In this document: positions 5,192 through 5,192 of the stretch, piece by piece
Layout: each line of letters opens with the position of its first letter
How positions within the stretch are numbered: the stretch's first letter is position 1
NCBI GenBank assembly: GCA_030668045.1
Contig: DAOUUR010000219.1
Location: 1 to 5,192, forward strand
Source: a bacterium
GTDB lineage: Bacteria > Zixibacteria > MSB-5A5 > GN15 > FEB-12
DNA: 5,192 nucleotides
Direction of reading: 5' to 3'
Position numbers and translations under genes: made by a program
Notes under the pieces: generated by a model
The model's database searches: none
What the model was told of the DNA's origin: nothing
Seen by the model: the letters and a program-made list of their open reading frames with translations, nothing else

Positions 5192-5192
5192 A

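Noticed and set aside
1..5192. CRISPR array, tRNA, rRNA, integrase or attachment site
   Set aside because: No spaced direct repeats of CRISPR type, no cloverleaf or rRNA-like sequence and no recombinase motif were seen. The only direct-repeat array is the gapless 15-bp one inside a gene.

Overview
The window looks like a chromosomal contig from an uncultured bacterium of the FCB (Fibrobacteres-Chlorobi-Bacteroidetes) superphylum, possibly Zixibacteria or a neighbouring candidate phylum. The main clue is the first gene. It ends in a C-terminal domain of the NYPNPFN...SGVYLYR...KMVLLK type, the type IX secretion (T9SS) sorting tail that is widespread in FCB lineages. A Gram-negative envelope is also implied by the third complete gene, a signal-peptide protein that looks like an outer-membrane beta-barrel. 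The phylum assignment is inference, because no rRNA or marker gene is present.

Layout. Positions 1-1110 hold the 3' end of a secreted FG-GAP/VCBS-repeat protein whose start lies before the window. A 450-base non-coding spacer follows. It holds two GTAG-headed hairpin elements resembling REP sequences, a C/A-rich tract almost free of G, a 14-base GC palindrome and a plausible promoter. Positions 1563-2300 encode a CDP-alcohol phosphatidyltransferase with an unusual N-terminal tail made by a 15-bp tandem repeat. Twenty-three bases downstream, from a TTG start, lies a PfkB-family sugar/nucleoside/cyclitol kinase (2324-3259). Next is a 196-base gap with a third GTAG-headed hairpin element and two tandem hairpins. 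It leads into a GTG-started gene with a perfect AGGAGG ribosome-binding site (3456-5075), which encodes a 539-residue putative outer-membrane barrel with a helical insert. The last 117 bases probably hold the 3' end of a convergent minus-strand gene.

How the genes may work together. The transferase and the kinase are closely spaced, same-strand and probably co-transcribed. The transferase has the complete catalytic signature plus a downstream SYTRAxAE / GxxGRLEK region resembling inositol-phosphate-accepting synthases. The kinase could therefore supply the phosphorylated head group, an inositol phosphate or a similar polyol phosphate, that the transferase joins to CDP-diacylglycerol. That is a hypothesis; neither substrate can be read from the sequence. 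The flanking secreted and outer-membrane proteins are envelope-related but show no specific functional link to this pair.

No rRNA, tRNA, CRISPR array, integrase or transposase gene was seen. I found no convincing new multi-gene system. The most unusual items are the repeat-encoded tail of the phosphatidyltransferase, the GTAG hairpin elements, and the barrel protein that I could not assign to a family.
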